Source: JBHIBD01 sp046758865
GTDB taxonomy: Bacteria; Planctomycetota; Brocadiia; Brocadiales; Bathyanammoxibiaceae
DNA length: 22,332 nucleotides
Direction of reading: 5' to 3'
NCBI GenBank assembly: GCA_046758865.1
Contig: JBHIBD010000032.1
Span: 1-22,332 of the forward strand
Below the pieces are notes generated by a model. The model had not been told where the DNA came from. It saw nothing but the letters and a program-made list of their open reading frames with translations, and ran no database searches. Within the stretch, counting starts at the first letter, position 1. Every line of letters begins with the position of its first letter. Positions 1 to 8,098 of the stretch are shown in pieces. Position numbers and translations under genes: made by a program.

Positions 1-7
1 AAGGTAA

Positions 8-3000
8 TTATTCCAGCTCTGGTTCTGGGCCTTCACCTATCCCTTTTACGAGGGCGGGTGTTACACTGGTGACAAAGCTTTTGGTAGCTACCAGTCCGGG
101 GGCATCTCTGGTGACAATGGTCACAGTATTTGGCCCTTCTTTAAGCGGTATGTCGGCCTTAAACTTAAGCTCCTTGGTTCTTTCAATATTCTCCGGAGAC
201 TTTAGGTAGACCTTGTCGTTATTTGCCATAATATAAACGTGCTTTACGCCGTCTTCGTCCGTAATCTTGCCAGACACAACCGTCCTCATCAGGTGTGACG
301 CGGAGGTGGGACTTTTGATTTCTATAATGGGAGGCGTGTGTTGAGTGTAAAGTTCTGGTAGGGTTACCTCTGATACATATCTGTCTGCCTCGGCTACGTC
401 CCTGGCAACTACCCAACCCCAGCCACCATTTGGGAGTTTCAACCTGTACCAACCGGGCACCCAGCCATCTACCTTAAAAACGTTGCCTCTCTTCATATGG
501 GCCATTATGGGTGCGTCTATGGACCTACCTCCATACACAAAGGTGTCGTTACGGATGACGGTCAGGTTTTTGGATACATCCACCAGTGAAGGAGAGGTCT
601 TTGGCTCCAATATAGGAAATGTAAGTTTGTCAGTCAGGTAGGTGCCAAAGGTCATGTCCCTTATCACAATGTTCATAGTGAACTCATTTGCCTCTATGTT
701 GTCTCTTACATGAAAACGCAGGGACACGGTCTTACTCTCCCCAAGAGCCAGTTCACCTAACTCCTGAGAGCCCTTTTCTACAAAGACCTCCTTATGGCTG
801 AGCTCCCTTAGGGCGACTATGTTCTTTGTGCTCTTGCCTTCTCCGATGTTTTTGACTGTTATCAATAGGTCTATATGTTCACCCCTCTGTATAAGGCCGT
901 CGTCATTCGGTCTGTGACCATCGGTACCACTCTCTACGACTTGGTATGAATAAGCAAACTGGGGCCTCTTCAGTGCCTTGATGGTAAGGTTTCCATGGAT
1001 GTCCTTCGGAATGTGGCCATTTAGCTCATTAAATTTGATGATAAATTCGTCGCTTCTGTCGAGGGCGCTTTTCGGTATCTCTATCTCGTTCGAGTAACTC
1101 CTAGCCGCTCCTCCCTCAATCTTTCCCAGGGGAAACTCCAGTTTATCTAGGAGGGTATTCTTCGACTCTGAGATGGCAAACATCCTGTATAATGTGCCCT
1201 CACTTTCATTGGTGACGCTAACGGTAACGGTGACTTTTTCTCCAGCCGTTATCCTTTCACTGTATGGGTCAAGTGATACTGTGGCCACTGGCTTGGGCAC
1301 CTTTTGACTCTTTCCCTCTGACCAGTCTATTCCTTCCTTGTCCAGGGCTACGACTATACGTTTTTCCTCACTTTTCTTTAGGTCCTCCAGGGTAGCCCTC
1401 AGGTCTTCTAACGTCTCCTCTCTCCTGGGGGAGGAGGTGCCCCTGAGGAGTTGTTGCGCCAGTTGCACCTGGCGGTCCTTGGACACGTCGGTTGGCTTGA
1501 AGGGGTCCTCTTCTTTTGTCTTTTCATCTTCAGGTGGTTCTTCGGGGACGTAAAGATATCTTAGGGCATCCAAAGGCTCTTCTTCAACACTTGGGGACCC
1601 ATGTAAATGTCCATGCATGTCAGCCTCCCTCAAGACACCCGAGTTGCCCCTTAAGAGGTATATGTTTCCCTTGCCAACGACCACTGGTACAAGTGAGATG
1701 TCTGGGGTTACGCCTACTGTCTGGATATCTCTGTATAGGGGGGTAAGGTACTTCGCAATGGTGAGTTTTAACGCCGAACCATCTGCCATATCTATAAGTT
1801 GCTGTACAGTGCCTTTTCCAAAGGTTCTATCCCCTATCAGAACGGCCCTGCCGTTTTCCTTAAGCGCAGCAGCTACTATCTCTGAACCGGAGGCACTGCC
1901 AGAATCTATCAGCACTATCAGAGGACACGTAAGTATGTCATCCTCCGATGCCTCTGCTATCTGCACCTCGCGGTGTTTCTTCCTTGGCCCCATTGTTACC
2001 ACGATTATCCCATTTTCGAGGAACTTGTCTGCCACTTTGATGGCCTGGTCAAGTAGCCCGCCAGAATTGTTTCTCATGTCAAGGACAAGACCTTTAATGT
2101 CTCCGGTTTTTGATTTCAAGTGCTTGAGGTGTCTGTCTAAGTCCTCTGCGGTATCCTCCTGGAAGTTTCTAATTCTTATGTATCCGAAACCGTCTCCCAG
2201 GGGTTGAGACTCTATGCTGGGCAGGGCTATTATTGCCCTTTTAAGATGTACCACCTCGGGTTCGGAGGTTTTGCCTCTATGTAATAGGAGCGTGACCTTT
2301 GTGTTTGGCTCGCCCCTCAATCTGCTTACTGCATCGTACAGGGACATGTTAACTGTGGACTCGTTATCTATTTCCATAATCCTGTCACTGCTCTTGAGGC
2401 CCGCTCTGTGGGCAGGGGTGCCCTCAATGGTGGATATTACCGTGAGGAACATGTCCCTTATTCCAACTACCATGCCCAGTCCGCCGAACTTCCCTGAGGT
2501 GCCTATCCTGAATTCCTTATATTCTTTCGGTGGGAGGAATATGGAGTGTGGGTCAAGGTCGCTGAGGAAGCCATTTATGGCGGTGTATTCAATCTCGCTT
2601 GGTTTTGGCTCGTTTGGTTCTGGGCGGTTTGTCTGGATAAAGAGCAGCGAGTCTTTAAGTAGTGTCAACATGTCGTCGAGGGTCTCTACGCGGTCGGTGG
2701 GCAGACTTCTTTTCGCCCCACCAGTGAATATCTCCACCGTGTTGGATGATTCGGAGGTCTGTACCAGGACGCTGGGCAGGAGTCTTTCTGTCCAGGACAG
2801 CGCCTCAAGCAACATATGTCGAGGATGTATCCTGTCGTGCTCTACATAGAACCTCTCGATGTAAGAACATACAGCGCCAGACAGCCTGTACTTAAACTTG
2901 CTGTCGTCACTGTACCAGTCCAGAAAGAATGCACTGCACGGTTTAACAATTATTGCCAGATACAGGACAATCGAGAGGAGAATGACGGTGTAAAGGAATT

Positions 3001-3028
3001 TGGAGGAATTTTTAGGTGAAAGGGGCAT
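8..3028 (-). CDS. S41 (C-terminal processing) protease, large multidomain form
   Basis: A serine protease of the S41/Ctp family, 1006 aa, more than twice the usual 400-500 aa. A single hydrophobic segment at about residues 11-34 suggests a membrane anchor or signal peptide, placing the rest in the periplasm. A PDZ domain lies at about 175-252. The protease core follows at about 265-450 with the expected catalytic Ser378 (motif GSASGSEI) and Lys405 (FGKGTVQQ). After an acidic, Lys/Glu-rich linker (about 495-570) come two Ig-like or CARDB-like beta domains (about 580-690 and 695-805, the second with a PNDDGLIQRGE motif), an SH3-like domain (about 815-880) and a final Ig-like domain (about 898-990). 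This layout resembles the MXAN_5808-type peptidases known from myxobacteria; that match is from memory. The SH3-like domain could bind peptidoglycan (inference). The gene appears to be transcribed from its own promoter. A GGAA about 8 bases before the start is only a weak ribosome binding site. Confidence 0.88.
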   Translation of the reverse strand: MPLSPKNSSKFLYTVILLSIVLYLAIIVKPCSAFFLDWYSDDSKFKYRLSGAVCSYIERFYVEHDRIHPRHMLLEALSWTERLLPSVLVQTSESSNTVEIFTGGAKRSLPTDRVETLDDMLTLLKDSLLFIQTNRPEPNEPKPSEIEYTAINGFLSDLDPHSIFLPPKEYKEFRIGTSGKFGGLGMVVGIRDMFLTVISTIEGTPAHRAGLKSSDRIMEIDNESTVNMSLYDAVSRLRGEPNTKVTLLLHRGKTSEPEVVHLKRAIIALPSIESQPLGDGFGYIRIRNFQEDTAEDLDRHLKHLKSKTGDIKGLVLDMRNNSGGLLDQAIKVADKFLENGIIVVTMGPRKKHREVQIAEASEDDILTCPLIVLIDSGSASGSEIVAAALKENGRAVLIGDRTFGKGTVQQLIDMADGSALKLTIAKYLTPLYRDIQTVGVTPDISLVPVVVGKGNIYLLRGNSGVLREADMHGHLHGSPSVEEEPLDALRYLYVPEEPPEDEKTKEEDPFKPTDVSKDRQVQLAQQLLRGTSSPRREETLEDLRATLEDLKKSEEKRIVVALDKEGIDWSEGKSQKVPKPVATVSLDPYSERITAGEKVTVTVSVTNESEGTLYRMFAISESKNTLLDKLEFPLGKIEGGAARSYSNEIEIPKSALDRSDEFIIKFNELNGHIPKDIHGNLTIKALKRPQFAYSYQVVESGTDGHRPNDDGLIQRGEHIDLLITVKNIGEGKSTKNIVALRELSHKEVFVEKGSQELGELALGESKTVSLRFHVRDNIEANEFTMNIVIRDMTFGTYLTDKLTFPILEPKTSPSLVDVSKNLTVIRNDTFVYGGRSIDAPIMAHMKRGNVFKVDGWVPGWYRLKLPNGGWGWVVARDVAEADRYVSEVTLPELYTQHTPPIIEIKSPTSASHLMRTVVSGKITDEDGVKHVYIMANNDKVYLKSPENIERTKELKFKADIPLKEGPNTVTIVTRDAPGLVATKSFVTSVTPALVKGIGEGPEPELE

Positions 3029-3096
3029 TATTATCGTTCCATTTTATCGGCATAAAAAAATCCGAGAGTTACTGTTCTATATTATTATAAGGCTAA

Positions 3097-3122
3097 GCTC
3101 GTTGATGGGGGGTTAAACGAGC
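3097..3122 (-). other. Inverted repeat (hairpin) in the leader of the S41 protease gene
   Basis: GCTCGTT and AACGAGC form a perfect 7-bp inverted repeat around a 12-base spacer. It sits just downstream of the predicted transcription start, within the 138-bp gap between murQ and the protease gene. There is no clear T-run after the stem on the minus strand, so it is not a convincing terminator. It could be an operator or an mRNA 5' stabilising hairpin. Confidence 0.4.
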
Positions 3123-3141
3123 ACAGTGGCTTATTAATATT

Positions 3142-3170
3142 ATATTAAGGTTAATTTCTATGTTTGTCAA
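3142..3170 (-). promoter_or_regulatory. Candidate sigma70-type promoter for the S41 protease gene
   Basis: On the minus strand there is a perfect -35 hexamer TTGACA (3170-3165), a 17-base spacer, and a TAATAT -10 (3147-3142) in a very AT-rich stretch; a TATAAT also occurs 3 bases further on. The -35 overlaps the murQ stop codon. Transcription would start near 3135 and give a leader of about 107 bases before the protease start. This is a sequence match only, with no experimental support. Confidence 0.5.
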
Positions 3171-4108
3171 GAAGAACCCTCTAACACATCTCTCAGGGAG
3201 CCTTCCGAGCAAGAGAGCCTTTTCTGTGCATCTGTGTAGGAGGTATCAAGAAGGTGCATCACTATGGCTGTCTTTGTCTTCCCGTGAGCCTTCTCTAGGA
3301 GCTTCCTTGCTGCACGTCTGGACAGGCCTGTTACCTCCATTATTATCCGCTCGCTGCGGTCGGTGAGCTTATTATTTGTGGCACACAGGTCTACCATCAG
3401 ATTTCCGTATACTCGACCGGTCTTTACCATGGCGACGGTGGTTAATGTATTTAGGACAAGCTTTGTGGCTGTGCCTGCCTTCATTCGTGTGGAGCCTGTA
3501 ACCACCTCTGGCCCGGTGATGGGCCTTATTACAACGTCAACGGCCGTCTCTGGTTTGGTGTCTGGATTACAGGTAAGGAAGATGGTCCTGGCCCCAGCCC
3601 CCTTTGCTGTCTTTATAGCGGACTGAACAAATGGGGTGGTGCCTCCAGCGGCAATCCCGGCCACCGTATCGGTCTTTCTTACCCCTGCCCGGTGTATGGC
3701 CCTTTTGCCCTCCAGGCGGCTGTCCTCGGCCCCTTCAGCGGAGCGGAATACAGCGTTCTTGCCCCCTGCGATGATGCCCTGTACCAGCCCAGGTGGCGTG
3801 CCAAAGGTAGGGGGTATCTCTGAGGCATCGAGTATGCCCAATCGACCACTTGTGCCGGCCCCGACGTAGAACAAACGGCCTCCACTCCTGAACGACTTCA
3901 CTATCAGCCACACCGCACGAGCAATGTTTTTGCGTTCTTTGTGGACGGCCTGGGCCACCTTTGCGTCTTCTTCATTAATTATATCTACTATCTTCAGGAT
4001 GCCCTTAGAGTCTATATCCTGCGTCCCGGGATTTCGCCTCTCTGTCAACAGTCTCGAGCGGTCAACGACACGCCTCACTCTGGAAAAGATATTTTTTATC
4101 TTGGGCAT
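3167..4108 (-). CDS. murQ: N-acetylmuramic acid 6-phosphate etherase
   Basis: Cytoplasmic enzyme that removes D-lactate from MurNAc-6-phosphate to give GlcNAc-6-phosphate, the second step in recycling anhydro-MurNAc. The 313 aa match the family length of about 300. Seen in the sequence: the N-terminal LTERRNP motif (residues 21-27), the SIS sugar-phosphate isomerase fold with VGAGTSGRLG (82-91), DASEIPPTF (94-102), whose Glu97 aligns with the catalytic Glu of characterised MurQ, and AEGAEDS with Glu128. GSTRMKAGTATK (about 205-216) is also characteristic. The start is supported by AGGAG 8 bases upstream. It lies 80 bp downstream of anmK, which makes its substrate, so the two form a functional pair. 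Confidence 0.95.
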   Translation of the reverse strand: MPKIKNIFSRVRRVVDRSRLLTERRNPGTQDIDSKGILKIVDIINEEDAKVAQAVHKERKNIARAVWLIVKSFRSGGRLFYVGAGTSGRLGILDASEIPPTFGTPPGLVQGIIAGGKNAVFRSAEGAEDSRLEGKRAIHRAGVRKTDTVAGIAAGGTTPFVQSAIKTAKGAGARTIFLTCNPDTKPETAVDVVIRPITGPEVVTGSTRMKAGTATKLVLNTLTTVAMVKTGRVYGNLMVDLCATNNKLTDRSERIIMEVTGLSRRAARKLLEKAHGKTKTAIVMHLLDTSYTDAQKRLSCSEGSLRDVLEGSS

Positions 4109-4188
4109 GGTTTTTTCTCCTAGAACTATTCAGCAGGTCTATGCACTCACCTGTTCAATATAGGTGGGTGCCCGGCCAACTGTTGGCT

Positions 4189-5421
4189 TTATTCTTTATG
4201 TACGATATCTTTCCAATTCCTCCCGGGTACAATCTTCCCCAGCACTACCCTCTCACCCGCTCCTGTTGCACTGGGGACGTTTCCGGGGTTTCCGCAAATA
4301 GTTTCGTTGGCAAGTACGGCAAAACTGAGCGGCTCCTTAGCCTGTGGGGGTATCCCAAAATCCTCCACCGTGCGCACAGGAATTTTTGCCAAAAACTCCT
4401 CAAGGAATCTTACCAACGTTTGGTTCTTAACCCCGCCACCGCATAGTATCACCTCTGATATCTCATGCTGGGGCATTATAAATCTCTTATAACCCTCTGC
4501 GATTGACCTTGCCGTAAAGGCGGTCACAGTGGCCAGTATAGAGTAATCATCGCACGAATTTGCCCTTGCTTCCTTATATAATTTATCAGTGAATTGTGCC
4601 CCGAAATCCTCTCTTCCTGTGCTCTTAGGTGGGGTTCTTGCCAGATACGGGTGGTCCATGAGCCCTGAAAGAAGGGCCTCGTCTACCTCCCCTTTTTCTG
4701 CCAGTTTACCACCCTCGTCATAGTAGTGTTCACCCTGGGTGATTATCTGGGTGATGCGGTCTATCGTCATGTTGCCTGGACCTGTGTCAAAGGCGGTTAT
4801 GTCGTTCAGGGTACAGCCTTGCGGAAGGAAGGTGACGTTTGCTATACCGCCGATGTTCTGTATGGCCCTGGAGATTGTAGGGTGCCTGAACAATAGGTAG
4901 TCTACGTATGGGACAAGCGGTGCACCGCTGCCGCCGGCGGCGACGTCGCGCATCCTGAAATCTGCCACGGTAGTTATACCCGTTTCCTGGGCTATGACAG
5001 ATGCCTCACCTATCTGTAGAGTGAAGGAGGTGTCTCTGCCGCAGACTTCATTATCAATAGGGCCCTTTTGATGTGGGTGTGGCCTGTGGATAATCGTGTG
5101 CCCATGTGAACCTATTAGGTCTATCTCTTTTAAGGGGACGTCTGCCTTTCGGGCCACATCTGCTGCGGCATCGGCAAAGTTCTTGCCTAAAAGGATGTTT
5201 AGTCTCGCTACGTCTTCTATCGGTGCCTGTGATGTATTCGTTAGGCTGAGGATGGCTTCCCTCAGGGGTCTTTCGTAGGGATAGGTCTCGTAGGCCCTGA
5301 GTTCTACTTGAGTGTCTAGGTAATTCCCTGTTATCTCTACAAGACAGGCAGATACACCGTCCGATGACGTTCCAGACATTAGACCAATCACATTGCGCCT
5401 GGCTCCGGGTTTTGTAGTCAT
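4189..5421 (-). CDS. anmK: Anhydro-N-acetylmuramic acid kinase
   Basis: Cytoplasmic kinase that opens the 1,6-anhydro ring of anhydro-MurNAc and phosphorylates it to MurNAc-6-phosphate, the substrate of the neighbouring MurQ. The 410 aa are slightly longer than the usual 370-390. Motifs of the ASKHA kinase fold are clear: GLMSGTSSDGVSA (13-25), GSHGHTIIHRP (104-114), the FRxRDxAAGGxGAPLVP block (about 155-171) expected to carry the catalytic Asp, IQNIGGIANVTFLP (187-200) and FDTGPGN (211-217), with a late GGGVKN loop. No good ribosome binding site is seen before the ATG, and no better start is apparent. The gene starts 49 bp after queA and is probably cotranscribed with it and murQ. The presence of anmK implies that the cell makes anhydro-muropeptides through lytic transglycosylases. 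Confidence 0.95.
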   Translation of the reverse strand: MTTKPGARRNVIGLMSGTSSDGVSACLVEITGNYLDTQVELRAYETYPYERPLREAILSLTNTSQAPIEDVARLNILLGKNFADAAADVARKADVPLKEIDLIGSHGHTIIHRPHPHQKGPIDNEVCGRDTSFTLQIGEASVIAQETGITTVADFRMRDVAAGGSGAPLVPYVDYLLFRHPTISRAIQNIGGIANVTFLPQGCTLNDITAFDTGPGNMTIDRITQIITQGEHYYDEGGKLAEKGEVDEALLSGLMDHPYLARTPPKSTGREDFGAQFTDKLYKEARANSCDDYSILATVTAFTARSIAEGYKRFIMPQHEISEVILCGGGVKNQTLVRFLEEFLAKIPVRTVEDFGIPPQAKEPLSFAVLANETICGNPGNVPSATGAGERVVLGKIVPGRNWKDIVHKE

Positions 5422-5470
5422 GAGAATGGTTTTTTTATAACAAATGTCAGCAAATATTAAACCATAAACA

Positions 5471-6523
5471 TTAAACTATCAGCATGGCATCGCCGTAGCT
5501 GTAGAACCTGTATCCCTTCTTTTCTGCCTCGGCGTAAGCGCCTAGGATTTTGGCCCGGCCTGCGAAGGCGGATACAAGCACCAACAGTGTGGTCTTGGGC
5601 AGGTGGAAATTGGTAAGTAGTATATCCACCATCTTGAACCTGTAGGGGGGATAAATAAATAAATTGGTCCAACCCTTGGAGGCCTCGAGCCTGCCCTCTT
5701 GTGCAAGTGTCTCAAGGACACGGCAGCATGTTGAGCCAACTGCAACGACCTTACTGCCTCGCTTGCGCACTTCGTTTAACCTGCGGGCGGCATCTGCATC
5801 TAGCTCATAGTACTCCTTCTCCATCTTGTGACGAGTTATGACGGAAGACCTTATTGGCATAAACGTACCCAGGCCCACGTGGAGGCTAATATAGATAACC
5901 TCTACCCCCATTTGGGTAAGCTCCTCCAACAATTGCTGTGTAAAGTGAAGTCCCGCTGTGGGCGCTGCAATGGAGCCGGGTTTGGAGGCAAAAACGGACT
6001 GATATCGCTCCCTATCTTCAAGCAAAAAAGGGTCATTCCTGATGGGCCGTTTGATATATGGAGGGAGGGGCATCCTGCCGAGCTTGTTCATTATCTTCCA
6101 TACAGTCTCGTCGGATTCGAGGCCCATGACCCATTCCCTGCCCGATAGCCTCTCCAATAGGATTCCCGTTAGTGACCCACCATCGAACCGGACCTCTTCT
6201 CCCATCAAGGGTTTCCCCCTCGTCTCAAGAAGCACTCTCCACCTTCCAGACCCCAGCCCCTCCACCAACAACACCTTCACGCGGCCCCCAGTCTGCCTGC
6301 TACCGATCAGTTTGGCAGGTGTGACCTTGGAGTCATTCAGTACCAGTGCGTCTCCCTTCTGGAGATAACGCACAATATCTGGGAAGCTGCGGTGCTCCAG
6401 TTTCCCAGTGGCCCGGCGAAGAATCAGGAGTCTTGAAGCATCTCTCTTGGGCAGTGGGTGTTGGGCTATAAGCCCTTTATTTAAGGGGTAGTCATAGAGG
6501 GTAGAGGTGTGTTCCCTATTCAT
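5471..6523 (-). CDS. queA: S-adenosylmethionine:tRNA ribosyltransferase-isomerase
   Basis: Cytoplasmic enzyme of tRNA wobble modification: it transfers and isomerises the ribosyl group of SAM onto 7-aminomethyl-7-deazaguanine in tRNA to give epoxyqueuosine. The 350 aa are the normal family length. Diagnostic blocks are visible: the N-terminal YDYPLNKGLIAQHPLPKRDASRLL region, LVLNDSKVTPAKLIG, DRERYQSVFA, GSIAAPTAGLHFT, ISLHVGLGTFMPI, TNFHLPKTTLL and the C-terminal YRFYSYGDAMLI. The start is supported by AAGGA 5 bases upstream. It is the first gene of the leftward unit queA-anmK-murQ. Its link to wall recycling is positional only. Confidence 0.97.
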   Translation of the reverse strand: MNREHTSTLYDYPLNKGLIAQHPLPKRDASRLLILRRATGKLEHRSFPDIVRYLQKGDALVLNDSKVTPAKLIGSRQTGGRVKVLLVEGLGSGRWRVLLETRGKPLMGEEVRFDGGSLTGILLERLSGREWVMGLESDETVWKIMNKLGRMPLPPYIKRPIRNDPFLLEDRERYQSVFASKPGSIAAPTAGLHFTQQLLEELTQMGVEVIYISLHVGLGTFMPIRSSVITRHKMEKEYYELDADAARRLNEVRKRGSKVVAVGSTCCRVLETLAQEGRLEASKGWTNLFIYPPYRFKMVDILLTNFHLPKTTLLVLVSAFAGRAKILGAYAEAEKKGYRFYSYGDAMLIV

Positions 6524-6587
6524 GGTATTCCTTTATTGTATTGTCTTGCTGTGGGCAAATCACGTTGAAAGTTTTTGGAAAATTTTG

Positions 6588-6615
6588 TTGCAAAAAGCGC
6601 CATATATTGTATAGT
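6588..6615 (+). promoter_or_regulatory. Candidate distal promoter for the dcw cluster
   Basis: TTGCAA (6588-6593), a 16-base spacer and TATAGT (6610-6615, 5 of 6 consensus bases). Transcription would begin near 6622 and give a leader of about 128 bases before mraZ. It overlaps the leftward queA promoter candidate. Sequence match only. Confidence 0.3.
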
Positions 6616-6632
6616 GCTGGCCAATTTGTCAA
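6606..6632 (-). promoter_or_regulatory. Candidate promoter for the queA-anmK-murQ unit
   Basis: Minus strand: perfect TTGACA (6632-6627), a 15-base spacer, then TACAAT (6611-6606), which matches 5 of 6 consensus bases. The spacing is short. CAATAT at 17 bases is a weaker alternative -10. It lies about 85-110 bp before the queA start and overlaps a candidate rightward promoter, so the two directions may compete for polymerase. Confidence 0.4.
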
Positions 6633-6669
6633 GATGTGTATAGCACCTAAAAAACCTCAGAGAAAGTGC

Positions 6670-6697
6670 TTGACTATCGCGGAAAGAACAATAAACT
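6670..6697 (+). promoter_or_regulatory. Candidate proximal promoter for mraZ and the dcw cluster
   Basis: TTGACT (6670-6675), a 16-base spacer and TAAACT (6692-6697). Transcription would start around 6704, at the head of the 10-bp repeats that look like MraZ-binding sites. In E. coli the MraZ repeats also lie at the mraZ promoter, so the layout fits autoregulation. Confidence 0.4.
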
Positions 6698-6700
6698 TCT

Positions 6701-6730
6701 GGTGGTTGAAAGTGGTTGAAAGTGGTTTAA
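6701..6730 (+). promoter_or_regulatory. Three in-phase 10-bp repeats, probable MraZ operator
   Basis: Three consecutive decamers each contain GTGGTT (6702-6707, 6712-6717, 6722-6727), read as xGTGGTTGAA, aGTGGTTGAA, aGTGGTTTAA. Shifted slightly, this is AAAGTGG repeated with a period of 10 (6709-6715 and 6719-6725). MraZ proteins are known to bind direct repeats with a 10-bp period just upstream of mraZ: TGGGN units in E. coli and AAAGTGK units in mollicutes. The repeats end 19 bp before the mraZ start. Function is inferred from position and period. Confidence 0.65.
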
Positions 6731-6749
6731 TGTCCCACGAAAAACAAAC

Positions 6750-7193
6750 ATGTTTAGTGGCAACTACAGACACGTGGTTGATGAAAAGAACCGAGTTGCC
6801 GTCCCCTCGGCCCTCAGGGATTGCATTTCTGAGAAGAGAGACGGCAAGGGATTCTACATTACCCGTGGACTAGAGGGTTGTCTATTCATGTTTACTCCTA
6901 GGCTTTGGGACGACGTGACCAACAATATAAAGAAACTTCCTTTTACCAGTGCGAGACGCAACTATGAGCGCGCCTTCACTGGTCACACCTTTAAGATTTC
7001 ATGTGACCCGCAGGGAAGAATAGTTATCCCTCAGCCCCTTAAGGAATACGCCGGTTTGGAGAGGGATGTGGTGCTTGTAGGTGCGCCAGACAGGATAGAG
7101 ATTTGGAGTTACAACAGGTGGCAGACCCTAGACGAGGATAATACAAAGAACTTGGATAAATTGGCAGAGGAGTTATACGGAGGGGGGCAGTAA
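6750..7193 (+). CDS. mraZ: Transcriptional regulator MraZ
   Basis: First gene of the dcw cluster and, in characterised species, a DNA-binding repressor or activator of its own operon. The 147 aa are typical. It has two AbrB/SpoVT-like swapped-hairpin domains: the first at about residues 1-55, with HVVDEKNRVAVPSALRD replacing the common DxKGRxxIP pattern, and the second at about 70-120 with DPQGRIVIPQPLKEYAGL. It is followed 8 bp later by rsmH, the usual partner. No Shine-Dalgarno is seen before the ATG, and no better start is visible upstream. The three 10-bp repeats just upstream are its likely target. Confidence 0.95.
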   Translation: MFSGNYRHVVDEKNRVAVPSALRDCISEKRDGKGFYITRGLEGCLFMFTPRLWDDVTNNIKKLPFTSARRNYERAFTGHTFKISCDPQGRIVIPQPLKEYAGLERDVVLVGAPDRIEIWSYNRWQTLDEDNTKNLDKLAEELYGGGQ

Positions 7194-7201
7194 GCAGTTT
7201 C

Positions 7202-8095
7202 ATGCAGCCGGGAGTGCCTCCTCATCAACCGGTAATGGTAAAGGAGGTGCTTGAGTGGTTGAGGCCAGGACCTGGTCAGGTAGTGTTGGACTGTACGGTA
7301 GGTGTGGGAGGTCACGCTTCAGCCATACTGAAGGAGTTAGGCCCGAGTGGGCTTCTACTTGGTGTGGACAGGGATGAAGAGGCGTTAGAGATGGCACAAA
7401 GGTTTCTGGCACCTTTTGCAAGGAAAAATATTCAGCTTTTTCACGCCGACTACCGGGATGCAGAATCCATTTTGGAGGAAGCAGGTGTAAAGGGGGGCAA
7501 GGTGGATGGGATATTTCTTGACCTTGGGGCATCATCCTTTCAGCTTGGCACCCCGGAGCGTGGGTTTAGTTTTCGAGAGGAGGGCCCCCTGGATATGAGA
7601 ATGGACCGCTCTGAGAAGGTTACAGCGGCGAGCCTTCTGGAGAAGTTATCTGTGGAGGAGCTAGCAGATGTCTTCTGGAAGTTTGGTGAGGAAAGGTGGT
7701 CAAGGAGGATAGCCAGGGCGATAAAGAGAGCGGCTCCGGTCAAGACCACTACCCAGTTGGCGAGTCTCATTGAGAGGACTGTTCCAGGGAGAAGGGGCAA
7801 GATACACCCCGCCACCAGGGTCTTTCAGGCACTTCGTATTGCTGTAAATCGGGAGCTTGAAGGCCTGGAGGCATTTCTTAGCACCTGCCACAGGTTTCAG
7901 AGGTCTGGGGGGCGCACGGTGGCAATCAGTTTTCAATCCCTAGAGGACCGCATAGTCAAGCATGCCTTTCTAGAAGGTTCTCGTGCTGGCATCTACCGTC
8001 TTCTTACTAAGAAGCCAGTTCGACCCTCTCGGGAAGAGGTCCAAAAGAATGTTCGCGCTAGGAGTGCAAAATTACGGGCTGTAGAGAGGCTCTGA
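7202..8095 (+). CDS. rsmH: 16S rRNA (cytosine1402-N4)-methyltransferase
   Basis: SAM-dependent methyltransferase (formerly MraW) that N4-methylates C1402 of 16S rRNA, almost always encoded after mraZ. The 297 aa are normal length. Visible motifs are the N-terminal HQPVMVKEVL, the SAM-binding LDCTVGVGGHASAIL (about 29-43), GVDRDEEAL, IFLDLGASSFQL, RGFSFREEGPLDMRMD, RVFQALRIAVNREL and FQSLEDRIVKHAF. The start at 7202 keeps the conserved HQPVM. A GGAGGGGGG run lies about 14 bases upstream, a long spacing, at the end of mraZ. The stop is 3 bp before the ftsL start. Confidence 0.97.
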   Translation: MQPGVPPHQPVMVKEVLEWLRPGPGQVVLDCTVGVGGHASAILKELGPSGLLLGVDRDEEALEMAQRFLAPFARKNIQLFHADYRDAESILEEAGVKGGKVDGIFLDLGASSFQLGTPERGFSFREEGPLDMRMDRSEKVTAASLLEKLSVEELADVFWKFGEERWSRRIARAIKRAAPVKTTTQLASLIERTVPGRRGKIHPATRVFQALRIAVNRELEGLEAFLSTCHRFQRSGGRTVAISFQSLEDRIVKHAFLEGSRAGIYRLLTKKPVRPSREEVQKNVRARSAKLRAVERL

Positions 8096-8098
8096 GAT

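Noticed and set aside
1617..2849. Two long plus-strand open frames (196 and 211 codons) opposite the S41 protease gene
   Set aside because: They lie entirely antisense to the conserved PDZ and protease domains, have Ser/Leu-rich composition typical of antisense shadows, and show no domain or start signal.
4149..4187. Inverted repeats (CACCT/AGGTG and GCCAA/TTGGC) between anmK and murQ as a terminator
   Set aside because: Stems are only 5 bp with no T-run on the minus strand, and the gap is short between two genes of one pathway.
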